Positions 51,300 to 59,431 of a stretch of DNA of 64,000 bases are shown one piece after another. The DNA is taken from contig PNAG01000011.1 of the NCBI GenBank assembly GCA_003169845.1, positions 1-64,000 on the forward strand, read 5' to 3'. Numbering within the stretch: position 1 is the stretch's first letter; every line of letters starts with the position of its first letter. Position numbers and translations under genes: made by a program. The notes beneath the pieces were generated by a model, which was not told where the DNA came from, made no database searches, and worked only from the letters and a program-made list of their open reading frames with translations. This DNA is from Candidatus Dormiibacterota bacterium (lineage in GTDB: Bacteria; Chloroflexota; Dormibacteria; Dormibacterales; Dormibacteraceae).

Positions 51300-52832
51300 A
51301 TGATCGATGCGCGAACTCTTGCCCTCGTCGGCGCGGTCGCTGCGGTGACCATATGGGGCTCAGGCGGCCAGTCGCAGAGCATGCACCCGATCGTGCGCAG
51401 CTGGTCCGCCTTATGCCTGAACGTGCCAGTAAGCCGCCTGATCATCCATCCGACGAGCTGCCGAGCGATCGGGCCGACCTCACTCATCGTGGACGGGACG
51501 GATACCAGGACCGGCAATAACCGAGAGATCATCACCGTCGCAGGTGACCGAGCGGCAAGCGCGACTGCAGGCGCGCCGTCACCCTCGACGTCCTTCTATG
51601 TTTTCGGCTCGTACATCGACGTCTGCGGTTTGAGCGCGACGAGCGAATGTCCGCTCTACAACGACGGGGCGATCGAAGGGGCCGCTTCCACAGGCGGGAT
51701 CACGATCCTCGACTTCGGCGCTCCTTGTTTTGAGCCGACAACGCTCGCCTGGGGCACGCAGCTCTTCAACAGCCAAAGCTGCACCCCGGACAGCGCGCTC
51801 GTGTTCCTTGCCCAGGCATGGCTTCGTGGCTACCAGACGAACCCGAAAGGGTCCGCCTCACCTGGCTACATCCTCGCGGCGGGCACCAGCAACAGCCTGA
51901 CGGCTGCGATTCCCGGCAACGCCATGACCCCGGCGCAGATGTCGTCGCACGGCCAGGCATGGTTCGGCTCCGTCGTCAATCCAATCGCCGGCGTGGCGCG
52001 CGCCCTTCCCGCACCGGTTGCGATCTGGGCCGGCAATGACATCGAGCAGTCGAGCGACGGCAACTGGTATGACGGCCCCACCACCGGAGCCTGGGTTGAC
52101 GGCTACGCGGCCGCATCCAAAGCGTCCAAGCCGTGCATTGCGAGCCGGACTGGATTGATGGTCGACTATGGCGACTACGTGCCGAACGAGCCAGGGTGGT
52201 CGCTAGGCGCCGTCTACCACGTGGCGTGGCAAGCGGCGCCCGCCTGCCCCTTACCGGAGATCTACAACACCGTGAACGCGAGCGAGTGGCAGAGTGTCAA
52301 CAGCTACGCCCAGAGCATCGGTTTGGAGCGCATGCAGTTCACCGGGGTGTTGTCCGAGGATGGCGCGTCCGGGACCTTGTCCGGCGCGGAGAGCTGGAGC
52401 GCATTGAGAAGCGCCACCGGCCAGTCCGCGCCCTACTTGAGTGTCATCGGAGAGACATCATTGATGCCAGCGGAAGTGCCCGACCCAGCAGTGGCGGTCA
52501 CGGCGGTTCCCGGGCCGGCGCTGGCGACCGTGAGCTGGTCGGCTCCGGCCTGGGATGGAGGCGCTGCGGTAACGGCCTACACGGTCACCGCGTACGCGGC
52601 GGGGAAGCTTCCGCTGGTGCGGACTGTCACTGGGTTGCCAGTCCCGGAGACAGTCATCGTCGACGGATTGGCCAATGGCACCACATACACCTTCGACGTG
52701 ATTGCGACGAATCGCGTGGGAGCCGGACCGCAGTCACTACCGTCGGCTGGCCTCACCCCAAGCGCGCTCTTCAATACTGACAAGGAGCCTCGCCTCAGGG
52801 GATCAGTAGGTAGGGTGAAGTCGGAACGTTGA
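51300..52832 (+). CDS. Exported protein with C-terminal fibronectin type III domain
   Basis: A 510-residue protein starting 12 bases after the tRNA. The first 25 residues (RTLALVGAVAAVTIWGSGG) look like a signal peptide. The middle, about 30-385, contains several cysteines and YVFGSYIDVCGL, YILAAGTSNSLTAAIPG and VDYGDYVPNEPGWSLG, which I do not recognise as a family. Residues about 395-490 form a fibronectin-III domain (VTAVPGPALATVSWSAP, DGLANGTTYTFDVIATN). Probably extracellular and adhesive or carbohydrate-active. It is the only gene between the tRNA and its duplicated 3' end. Confidence 0.7.
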   Translation: MIDARTLALVGAVAAVTIWGSGGQSQSMHPIVRSWSALCLNVPVSRLIIHPTSCRAIGPTSLIVDGTDTRTGNNREIITVAGDRAASATAGAPSPSTSFYVFGSYIDVCGLSATSECPLYNDGAIEGAASTGGITILDFGAPCFEPTTLAWGTQLFNSQSCTPDSALVFLAQAWLRGYQTNPKGSASPGYILAAGTSNSLTAAIPGNAMTPAQMSSHGQAWFGSVVNPIAGVARALPAPVAIWAGNDIEQSSDGNWYDGPTTGAWVDGYAAASKASKPCIASRTGLMVDYGDYVPNEPGWSLGAVYHVAWQAAPACPLPEIYNTVNASEWQSVNSYAQSIGLERMQFTGVLSEDGASGTLSGAESWSALRSATGQSAPYLSVIGETSLMPAEVPDPAVAVTAVPGPALATVSWSAPAWDGGAAVTAYTVTAYAAGKLPLVRTVTGLPVPETVIVDGLANGTTYTFDVIATNRVGAGPQSLPSAGLTPSALFNTDKEPRLRGSVGRVKSER

Positions 52833-53045
52833 GAGGAGACAAATCTCTCCCCAATACCGCAACCTGCGTAAAGCAACCTGCGGTATCGCTCGCGGATTGG
52901 GAAGGCAACCCAGGGCCTGAGGTCAGGCGGCGGAAGCACGTTCAGAAAGTTCAGGTGGGTGATGAGCTGATCATTGCCGCTGCGACAGTTCGAAAGGCAT
53001 CAACGATGCCCCGCTCGACGTGCCTTGCTGGCACATCGCTAGGGT

Positions 53046-53071
53046 TCACTTCCCTCCCGCTCCGCCAACCG
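53046..53071 (+). repeat. Second copy of the tRNA-Ser 3' end (possible attachment-site remnant)
   Basis: GGGTTCACTTCCCTCCCGCTCCGCCA resembles bases 51262-51287 of the tRNA, with the last 15 or so identical, including CCGCTCCGCCA. Short stems upstream (GGCAT/ATGCC, GTGCC/GGCAC at about 52998-53038) recall the anticodon and variable arms, but no 5' acceptor strand is present. Integrative elements leave such duplicates at tRNA 3' ends. No integrase gene is seen between the copies. Confidence 0.5.
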
Positions 53072-53080
53072 TTCTGCTCG

Positions 53081-53698
53081 TTACGCGGGCCGTGCAGGAC
53101 CCGATCGTGGACACGAGTCTGGCGATTTGAACCACAGCGGTCCCACCGCGGCACTCTGATCGTGTGGGAAGCCCAAGACGCTGTAGTGAACTTTGATCGA
53201 GTCGATGATCACGAATTGTCCGCCGCTGTTGTACTCGCAGTTGGTCATCTGAAGGTGAACGGCGACTGCTCCCGCCTGCCCAGGATTCAGATTGATCGGG
53301 CGAAAATCCCTGGCCGACCACGTCTCGTCAACATTGAGAGTGCAGCAGCCGCCCGGATCGGCAAATACAGCCGGCCGCGCTTCCATGACGTTGACCAGTG
53401 CGTGTGAGTCGGACGAGCTGGTTTCAATCCCGGTGACGGTGATTCCAACGACTGCGTGGTTGTCGAGCCCGAGGACCAGGGTGACCAAACCCCCGTCGAC
53501 GTAGTTGAACGTGACAAGGGGGTAGTTGCTGACGGGCGGCTGGCCCGGTACCCATTGAAGTGATGATTCACCCGAAGCAAGTGGCTGCGTATACACGGCG
53601 GCGAAGCCGTAGGCAGCGACAACGCTCAGGGCGCCCAGCAAGGCCGCCCAGCCGCGGATCCCAAGTTGGCGGCCTCGCAACCTGACCATCGGTGGCAC
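53081..53698 (-). CDS. Membrane-anchored hypothetical protein
   Basis: A 205-residue protein with a basic start, one hydrophobic helix (GWAALLGALSVVAAYGFAAVY) and an exported remainder rich in beta strands: PLVTFNYVDGGLVTLVLGLDN, GITVTGIET, and AVAVHLQMTNCEYNSGGQFVIIDSIKVHY. The composition suggests an Ig-like or DUF4352-like fold with two or three cysteines. No family recognised. It ends near the tRNA 3'-end duplicate. Confidence 0.6.
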   Translation of the reverse strand: MPPMVRLRGRQLGIRGWAALLGALSVVAAYGFAAVYTQPLASGESSLQWVPGQPPVSNYPLVTFNYVDGGLVTLVLGLDNHAVVGITVTGIETSSSDSHALVNVMEARPAVFADPGGCCTLNVDETWSARDFRPINLNPGQAGAVAVHLQMTNCEYNSGGQFVIIDSIKVHYSVLGFPHDQSAAVGPLWFKSPDSCPRSGPARPA

Positions 53699-53739
53699 CG
53701 ATTCTATCCCTGAAAAGCCGTCGTCGCCTTCGAGTTGGC

Positions 53740-53826
53740 TATAGGCGAACGATGGCTACGGCGCCGAAGGCGCTGACGTCTTTGTCGCGGGTCCAAACCT
53801 CGCCGCCATGTGTGAGCGCTGTCATC
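53740..53826 (-). pseudogene. VapC/PIN toxin C-terminal remnant
   Basis: The minus strand reads MTALTHGGEVWTRDKDVSAF and then stops after GA; one base shift restores a reading similar to VAIVRL. THGGEVWTRDKD is the usual end of PIN-domain ribonucleases (last acidic residues). Nothing upstream continues it, as the spermidine-synthase-like gene overlaps. A leftover of a toxin-antitoxin pair. Confidence 0.4.
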
Positions 53827-56130
53827 TCAACGCAGCTGCGTCACCGTCAGCACATCTGAGAAGTCATCCGTCCAGACCGGCTGCTGTGGGTTGGCGTGCA
53901 GGGCACGCCAGGTGGGGTTGATCGGGATGCCGGCCAGGTTTGCGTCAGCCGTCGCCATCACCAGCCACGCCGAGGGAAACTTGCCGGCCGCCGCCTGTTC
54001 CGCCGTCACGTCCGTGTCGGTGCGCTGGTAGCCCACAAGCGCGAGGTTCGCCGCCTCCCCAGCCAGCACTGAGGCCAGGTCCACGTACTTGTTCGAGATG
54101 TTGAACAGCAGCACTCCTCCCGGTCGCAGCTTGGACAGGTAGAGCTGGATCGCCTCGCGCGTGATCAGGTGGACGGGCACCGAGTCCGAGCCGAAGGCGT
54201 CGAGCACGATCAGGTCGTAGCTGTGGTCAGGAGCTCGCGCGATGGTGAGGCGTCCGTCTCCGAGGACTATGTTCGCCTGCGGCGTGCAGTCGCGCATGAA
54301 AGTGAACAGCGATGGATCGCGCGCGATCTGAGCCACCACCGGATCGATCTCGTAGAAGGTCCAGCTCTGCTGCGGCCGGGCATAGCACGCCATCGCCCCC
54401 GCGCCCAACCCGATAACCGCGACACTCCAGTTCCCGTCGGCCGGTTGCTCCGCGGAGAACAAATCACCAACCGGTCCGCTGCCTGAGTAGTACGAGGCCG
54501 GAATGTCGCGCATGCGCGGGTCCCACAGCTCCAAACCGTGGATGGTGCCGCCGTCGATGAGCGCGTGGCGCGTGCCCGCAGGATCGCTCACGACTTTGTG
54601 CACCCCGTAGAAATCGCGTTGTTGAAAGATGACGGGCTGCGACCCGAGCGGTACCAGCGCGAGCAGCAGCATGGCCGCGGTCGCCAATCCAAAACGAATG
54701 GGACGCCACGAGAAAGCCGCGGACACAGCGGCCGGAATCGCGAAAACGATCAGGATGCGAAGCAGGTCCGATCCGGTTGTCGCGTTGGGCAGGACCAGCT
54801 GATTCAGCTTGCCCAGGACGCCGGTCACGGACATGAGGCCGGTCACCAGCAGCAGCGCGGCCAACAATGTCGCAGGCAGCCAGTAGTCGGCAACGCGAGC
54901 TCGACGGCTCGCGCCGCGAGCCAGCGCCGGCCGCAGCAGCGCCGCGCCGATGATCGCGAGCGGATATTCGAAGAAGTCGTTGAAGACGAGCGGCGCCACC
55001 AGCGCGGTGAGCAGTCCGCCTGTCGCACCTCCGACCGCGAGCCACCAGTAGAACTCCGTCAGGTGGCCTGCGGCCGGCCGGTCGGCCGCGAGCTCGCCGT
55101 GGCACAGGAGGGCGCCCAGAAAGAACGCGCCGAAGTGAAGGATCGCCAGCAGCCACAAGGGACCTCCGCCGCCCAGAAGGACCATTCCGAGCAGCGGAAG
55201 CGCATAGAACGGGAATAGGCGGTTGAGCCAGTAACGCGAGATCAGCGGGCGGCGGGCAAAGACGACGGCGAAGGAGAAGAGGTACAGGGCCAGCGGGATC
55301 ACCCAGAGAAGGGGTATGGGGCGGATGACGGTGGTGAAGTAGGACGTCACGGCGAGCATCCAGGTGGAGGGAACGGCCGCCAGCAAGACCCATCGGACCC
55401 TTCGCTTCCAGGTGATTGCTTCGCCATCGCCCCCCACCCCGGCGGAGGAGGGGGCTGCATCGGCGGATGGCGAAGCTCCTCGCGACCTCGACCATGCCAC
55501 CGCCCCCAGGCACAGCACCGACAGCACGAGGAAAGCCACGTAGCCCGCGCGCCACAGGTCTGCCTGCGCATGCAGCCCCAGGTGCGGCTCGATCAACGCC
55601 GGATATGAGAGCAGGCCGAGCGCGCTGCCCAGGTTGCTCGCCCGGTACAGGAAGTACGGATCCTGCGCATGCGCGTGACCCGTCCGCGAGAACCAGTGCT
55701 GGATCAGCGGGGACGTGGTGGACAGGACGAGGAACGGCAGCCCGACCGTGACCGAAAGCAGCAGTACCAGCCACAGGGCCGGGCTCCCCGTCGTGGGCGG
55801 GTTCCAGCCCGGGATCAGGTGGATGGGGAGGACCAGCAGCGGCACGAGAAGAAGGAGCCCGTGCAGCAGGGCCTGCCACCGCCACTGCAACCGCATCGCA
55901 AGCCAGTGCGAGTAGCCATAACCGATCAGAAGCACGGTCTGGAAGAACAGGACGGATGTCGCCCACACGGCGGACGTTCCGCCGACCAGGGGAAGCACCA
56001 TCTTGGCGACCATCGGCTCGACCAGGAAGAGCAGGAAGGCGCTCGCGAAGAGGCAGATCGTGAACACGCCAAGCACCGCGACGGAGAACGTCGCCTGCCT
56101 CTGGTCAAGTCGCGCCGCCGCGCTGATCAA
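53827..56130 (-). CDS. Spermidine-synthase-like protein fused to a membrane domain
   Basis: About 767 residues. The N-terminal 480 or so have around a dozen helices (FTICLFASAFLLFLVEPMVA, LPFLVLSTTSPLIQHWFSRTG), the MFS-like domain often fused to SpeE. The C-terminal part has the Rossmann SAM/decarboxy-SAM motif VIGLGAGAMACYA, YEIDPVVAQIARDP, GDGRLTIARAPDHSYDLIVL, and DAFGSDSVPVHL. It may transfer aminopropyl or methyl groups. The start is unclear: TTG 56130 avoids overlapping the divergent CAP gene. The linker holds a repeat-encoded AGVGGDGE stretch. Confidence 0.82.
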   Translation of the reverse strand: MISAAARLDQRQATFSVAVLGVFTICLFASAFLLFLVEPMVAKMVLPLVGGTSAVWATSVLFFQTVLLIGYGYSHWLAMRLQWRWQALLHGLLLLVPLLVLPIHLIPGWNPPTTGSPALWLVLLLSVTVGLPFLVLSTTSPLIQHWFSRTGHAHAQDPYFLYRASNLGSALGLLSYPALIEPHLGLHAQADLWRAGYVAFLVLSVLCLGAVAWSRSRGASPSADAAPSSAGVGGDGEAITWKRRVRWVLLAAVPSTWMLAVTSYFTTVIRPIPLLWVIPLALYLFSFAVVFARRPLISRYWLNRLFPFYALPLLGMVLLGGGGPLWLLAILHFGAFFLGALLCHGELAADRPAAGHLTEFYWWLAVGGATGGLLTALVAPLVFNDFFEYPLAIIGAALLRPALARGASRRARVADYWLPATLLAALLLVTGLMSVTGVLGKLNQLVLPNATTGSDLLRILIVFAIPAAVSAAFSWRPIRFGLATAAMLLLALVPLGSQPVIFQQRDFYGVHKVVSDPAGTRHALIDGGTIHGLELWDPRMRDIPASYYSGSGPVGDLFSAEQPADGNWSVAVIGLGAGAMACYARPQQSWTFYEIDPVVAQIARDPSLFTFMRDCTPQANIVLGDGRLTIARAPDHSYDLIVLDAFGSDSVPVHLITREAIQLYLSKLRPGGVLLFNISNKYVDLASVLAGEAANLALVGYQRTDTDVTAEQAAAGKFPSAWLVMATADANLAGIPINPTWRALHANPQQPVWTDDFSDVLTVTQLR
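55429..55454. repeat. REP-like element inside the SpeE-like gene
   Basis: CCCCCCACCCCGGCGGAGGA with GGGGG resembles the reverse-oriented family element at 25560. It encodes a flexible Gly/Ser/Ala linker, so the insertion was tolerated. Confidence 0.4.
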
Positions 56131-56207
56131 GCCGGCATACCCTACGTTATCGGGCGTCCACCTGCGCCCCCTGCAAGATCGCCGGGTCTTGATTCGTTGT
56201 ACTCGGC

Positions 56208-57974
56208 GTGATAGCCACAACTCCCAAGCACGCCTTTTGCGCGCTCGCCGCTGCTGTCTTCAGATCGCAGGCATCACGCGGCCTCGCGTTCTCGATGGTG
56301 AGCGCTCTGGCTCTCGCCGTCATACCGGCGCTGCCGGGCGCAGCCACGTCTCACGTCCACCTGGCAACGACACCCGCCGCGAGCAGCAGCTGGCTGGACC
56401 GCTTCAACGCGTGGCGCGCGAACGCCGGTCAGTCCGCTCTCAGCGAAAACACCAGCTACAGCGCCGGCGACGTGCTTCACGCCGCCTATATGGTCCAGAC
56501 CGGACAGATAACCCATGGCGAAAGCACCGCCTACTCCCAGTACACGACCGCCGGTGACATCGCCGGGCAGAACAGCAACATCTTCGTCAGCGGGAGCACC
56601 GGCACATCCGATTCACAGGCGATTGACTGGTGGATGGGGGCGCCCTTCCACGCGATGGCGATGATGGACCCGCGACTTGCGACGACGGGTTTTGGTTCTT
56701 ATCGGAACTCCGCGTACACCTGGCAGATGGCAGCCGCCGTGAACGTCAGCCAGGGCATGACCGCCCCTGGCGCGTACCCGGTCTATTTCCCGGGAAACAA
56801 CTCCACCGAGCCGCTAACCGGGTACAGCGGGAACGAATCTCCAAATCCGCAGCTGGCGTGTCCTGGCTACACCGGACTGCCGCTCTTCGTTGAAGTTGGC
56901 GCCAACGTGAACACGGCGGCAGGCCCGGTCCACACTTTGGTCGCAAACGCAACCTCGCTGCCCAACTGCGTCATCGACTCGAGCAACGCCACCTTCGCGA
57001 GCTATCTGAAGTGGCGAGGCGGCGTGATCGTGTTCCCTCAGCAGCCCCTGCAGAACGGCACCTCCTACACAGTCGCAGTCACGGTCAACTCAGTTCCGTA
57101 CACGTGGTCGTTCACGGTGGGGAGCACCCTCTCGGGGGGTCCACCTCCGGTCATGCCTTTCAAGGGTCTTTACACGCTGGATGGTTGGGGTGGGGTGCAC
57201 GCTGACAACAGCCCTCCTGTAACCACCAGTGCGTACTGGTATGGCTGGTCGATCGCACGCACGGCCAAACCGTTGCCGGGCGCGAATTCGCCTCAGTCGG
57301 GCGCGGTGCTCGACGGGTGGGGTGGCCTGCATCCTTACGGGACGCCGATCACGATTTCGACCAGCGCGTACTGGTACGGCTGGGACATCGCGCGCGATTT
57401 CGCCTTCCTGCCGGACGGCTCGGGCGGCTTCGTGCTCGACGGCTGGGGCGGCCTGCACCCCTTCCGGGTCAATGGCAGCACCGCGCCGCTGGCGGCCCAG
57501 GGCTTCACCTACTGGTACGGCTGGGACATCGCCCGCAAGGTGGTGATCTTCCCGGACGGGACCGGGGGCTATGTGATGGACGCCTGGGGAGGACTCCACT
57601 CATTCGGCATCAACCGGCCTTCGCCGGTCTCGGCGGTAGCCACTTCCGCCTACTGGCCGGGCTGGAGTATCGCCCGTGACATCCAGCTGGTGCCGGGTGA
57701 CGGCAATCACTCGGGCTATGTGATGGACGGCTGGGGAGGCATGCACCCCTTCCACCCGACGACCGACGGGAGCACGATGCCGCCTTCGATCGCGACCGCC
57801 TACTGGTACGGCTGGGACATCGCCCGCAGCCTGTGGTTCCTGCCCGGTTCGGCGACCGCCGGGTACACGCTGGACGGCTACGGCGGGATCCATCCGTTCG
57901 GGGGCGCGCCGCAGATCACCGGCTTTACCTACTGGCTCGGTTGGGACATCGCCAGGACCCTTTTCGGGGCCTGA
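56208..57974 (+). CDS. Secreted CAP-domain protein with six C-terminal WGG repeats
   Basis: A 588-residue exported protein. A signal region ends near AALPG/AATSHVHL (about residue 45). A CAP/SCP-type domain follows (LDRFNAWRANAGQSALSENT, YMVQTGQITHGES, then DWWMGAPFHAMAMMDPRL), ending near 230, then an Ig-like strand set (VAVTVNSVPYTWSFTVG). From about residue 320 six repeats of 42-49 residues each carry (L/M)D-W/Y-GG-H and YW-GW-IAR. The start GTG at 56208 is the longest option. A palindromic terminator follows. Confidence 0.8.
   Translation: MIATTPKHAFCALAAAVFRSQASRGLAFSMVSALALAVIPALPGAATSHVHLATTPAASSSWLDRFNAWRANAGQSALSENTSYSAGDVLHAAYMVQTGQITHGESTAYSQYTTAGDIAGQNSNIFVSGSTGTSDSQAIDWWMGAPFHAMAMMDPRLATTGFGSYRNSAYTWQMAAAVNVSQGMTAPGAYPVYFPGNNSTEPLTGYSGNESPNPQLACPGYTGLPLFVEVGANVNTAAGPVHTLVANATSLPNCVIDSSNATFASYLKWRGGVIVFPQQPLQNGTSYTVAVTVNSVPYTWSFTVGSTLSGGPPPVMPFKGLYTLDGWGGVHADNSPPVTTSAYWYGWSIARTAKPLPGANSPQSGAVLDGWGGLHPYGTPITISTSAYWYGWDIARDFAFLPDGSGGFVLDGWGGLHPFRVNGSTAPLAAQGFTYWYGWDIARKVVIFPDGTGGYVMDAWGGLHSFGINRPSPVSAVATSAYWPGWSIARDIQLVPGDGNHSGYVMDGWGGMHPFHPTTDGSTMPPSIATAYWYGWDIARSLWFLPGSATAGYTLDGYGGIHPFGGAPQITGFTYWLGWDIARTLFGA
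57163..57974 (+). repeat. Six-fold WGG / YWYGW protein repeat
   Basis: Units start at about residues 324, 367, 409, 456, 505 and 553 of the CAP protein: LDGWGGVHAD, LDGWGGLHPY, LDGWGGLHPF, MDAWGGLHSF, MDGWGGMHPF, LDGYGGIHPF. Each is followed after about 15-20 residues by YWYGW(D/S)IAR or a close variant. The DNA copies have diverged except at these cores. Confidence 0.8.
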
Positions 57975-57994
57975 CGCACCGAGCTCTGCGTAGG

Positions 57995-58034
57995 CGGCGA
58001 CCGTCACCCGTAAGGGCGGCGGTCGCCGTTTGTA
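57995..58034 (+). terminator. Terminator hairpin after the CAP gene
   Basis: CGGCGACCG (57995-58003) pairs with CGGTCGCCG (58020-58028), followed by TTTGTATGT. It can serve both the CAP gene and the convergent ABM gene. Confidence 0.6.
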
Positions 58035-58041
58035 TGTGTAG

Positions 58042-58689
58042 CTAGGCCCGAGCAGCCGTCTGCGTCACTGCCGCGCTCAACTCGACGACGGCGGTCTCGA
58101 AGATCTCCACCTGCACGTCGTTCGGGCTCGCGCCCGCGATCCTGGCCACCTCGGCCCGAGACCCAGCGATCTTGCCCTCGCTGGCGTTGAGGTCCACCCT
58201 GGTTTCCCAAACGGTCGACACGTTGAGCCGGCCGCTCTGACGGTCGACGCTGGCGATCGCCGCCCGGTAGCCCGGCTGGGCCTTGAGAATGGGGAGCACC
58301 TGGTTGCGAAGCTGCACGATCGCGGCGTCCAGCTTCTCTGGATCGCCGTTGACCGTGGTCAGGCGTACAAACGTCCCCTGCTTGGGGGCGCCCTCGCGGT
58401 CCATGATCATGAGCTCCGCCCGCTCTACGTTCACGATCTGGGTGCCGGCCACGTTCTTGCTCGCCTGCGTACGGCTCTGGGCTCCGGTCTGCTCGCTGGC
58501 CGCCAGCGCTCTCGCCGACTCCCAGTAGGTGATGCCCAGCGCTGAGCCGCTGTGGCGGTCTACGAGCAGCACCACGCCCTGGTTGCCTGGAGCCGAGCGA
58601 AGGTTCTTGACGATGTTCGCCTCGAAGTTGTCGATCGCCGTCCCGACTTTGTCGGGCGGCGACTGTATACGGGTTGCGCGAAGAAACAT
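58042..58689 (-). CDS. Protein with two tandem ABM-like domains
   Basis: A 215-residue protein of two dimeric alpha-beta-barrel halves: FLRATRIQSPPDKV to YWESARAL and FVRLTTVNGDPEKLDAAIVQ to TVWETRVDL. Each half has the shape of antibiotic-biosynthesis-monooxygenase domains (GNQGVVLLVDRHSGSALGITYWES and PGYRAAIASVDRQSGRLNVSTVWE). Such pairs can fold as an internal dimer. No catalytic or heme residue is evident. Start ATG 58689 (MFLRATR) is preferred over an upstream ATG. Confidence 0.72.
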   Translation of the reverse strand: MFLRATRIQSPPDKVGTAIDNFEANIVKNLRSAPGNQGVVLLVDRHSGSALGITYWESARALAASEQTGAQSRTQASKNVAGTQIVNVERAELMIMDREGAPKQGTFVRLTTVNGDPEKLDAAIVQLRNQVLPILKAQPGYRAAIASVDRQSGRLNVSTVWETRVDLNASEGKIAGSRAEVARIAGASPNDVQVEIFETAVVELSAAVTQTAARA

Positions 58690-58893
58690 AGTGATCCCAC
58701 CCCATTCACGATCGGCCAGCAACACGATCGGCCAAACCTACGGGCCAGGACCTCCCTGCCCGTAGCTTGAGCCTACGACGGGACGGCCCAACGTGCCTCT
58801 CGACCTTTGGGGGCCCCATCCACCGCAAACAGGGGCAACGTGCCGGCTCGCTTGCAACCAAAGGGGCGTTCCCGGCATCCAACAGACAGGAAC

Positions 58894-59430
58894 ATGCTGG
58901 CTGTAATGACGGAGCAGAGACCCCAGCTCATGGTGAGCGCCGCGGCGGGAGATGCTGGATCGTTTGCCGCTCTGATCGAACCTCTGCTGGATCCCGCCTA
59001 CCGGCTTGCCGCCGTGATGCTTGCCGACCGATCGTCAGCGGAGGACGCCGTCCAGGAGGCCTCGATCAAGGCGTGGCGGAAGCTGCGGCAGCTGCGTGGA
59101 GATGGGAGCTCGCTCCGTCCCTGGTTTCTCTCGACCGTCGCCAACGAGTGCCGTATGGCAAGGCGTCAGCGCTGGTGGTCGGTGGTGAAGGTGGCCGATG
59201 TTCCATCGTCGAAGACGGGTCGGGAGCCGAGCGAGACTTCCGATCTCCGCGGCGCCCTGTTAAAGCTGAGCCGCGAGGAAAGGCTTCCGCTGGTGCTGCA
59301 CTTCTACCTCGATCTGCCGCTGGACGAGGTGGCGCGGGCCCTGCACGTCTCACCGGCAGCCGCCAAGTCACGCATCTACCGCGCGGCCAAACGGCTGCGC
59401 TCTGATCTCACCCTCGAGGAGGTTTTCTGA
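58894..59430 (+). CDS. ECF-type RNA polymerase sigma factor
   Basis: A 178-residue factor, paralogous to the one at 37260. Region 2: AYRLAAVMLADRSSAEDAVQEASIKAW, then LRPWFLSTVANECRMARRQRW. Region 4: LSREERLPLVLHFYLDLPLDEVARALHVSPAAAKSRIYRAAKRL. ATG at 58894 follows AGACAGGAAC; ATG 58906 is possible. It is followed at one-base distance by its presumed membrane partner. Confidence 0.87.
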   Translation: MLAVMTEQRPQLMVSAAAGDAGSFAALIEPLLDPAYRLAAVMLADRSSAEDAVQEASIKAWRKLRQLRGDGSSLRPWFLSTVANECRMARRQRWWSVVKVADVPSSKTGREPSETSDLRGALLKLSREERLPLVLHFYLDLPLDEVARALHVSPAAAKSRIYRAAKRLRSDLTLEEVF

Positions 59431-59431
59431 G

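Noticed and set aside
52978..53071. A second functional tRNA-Ser
   Set aside because: There is a 3' acceptor-like end and two arm-like stems, but no matching 5' acceptor strand, no D-arm, and the anticodon loop lacks T33.
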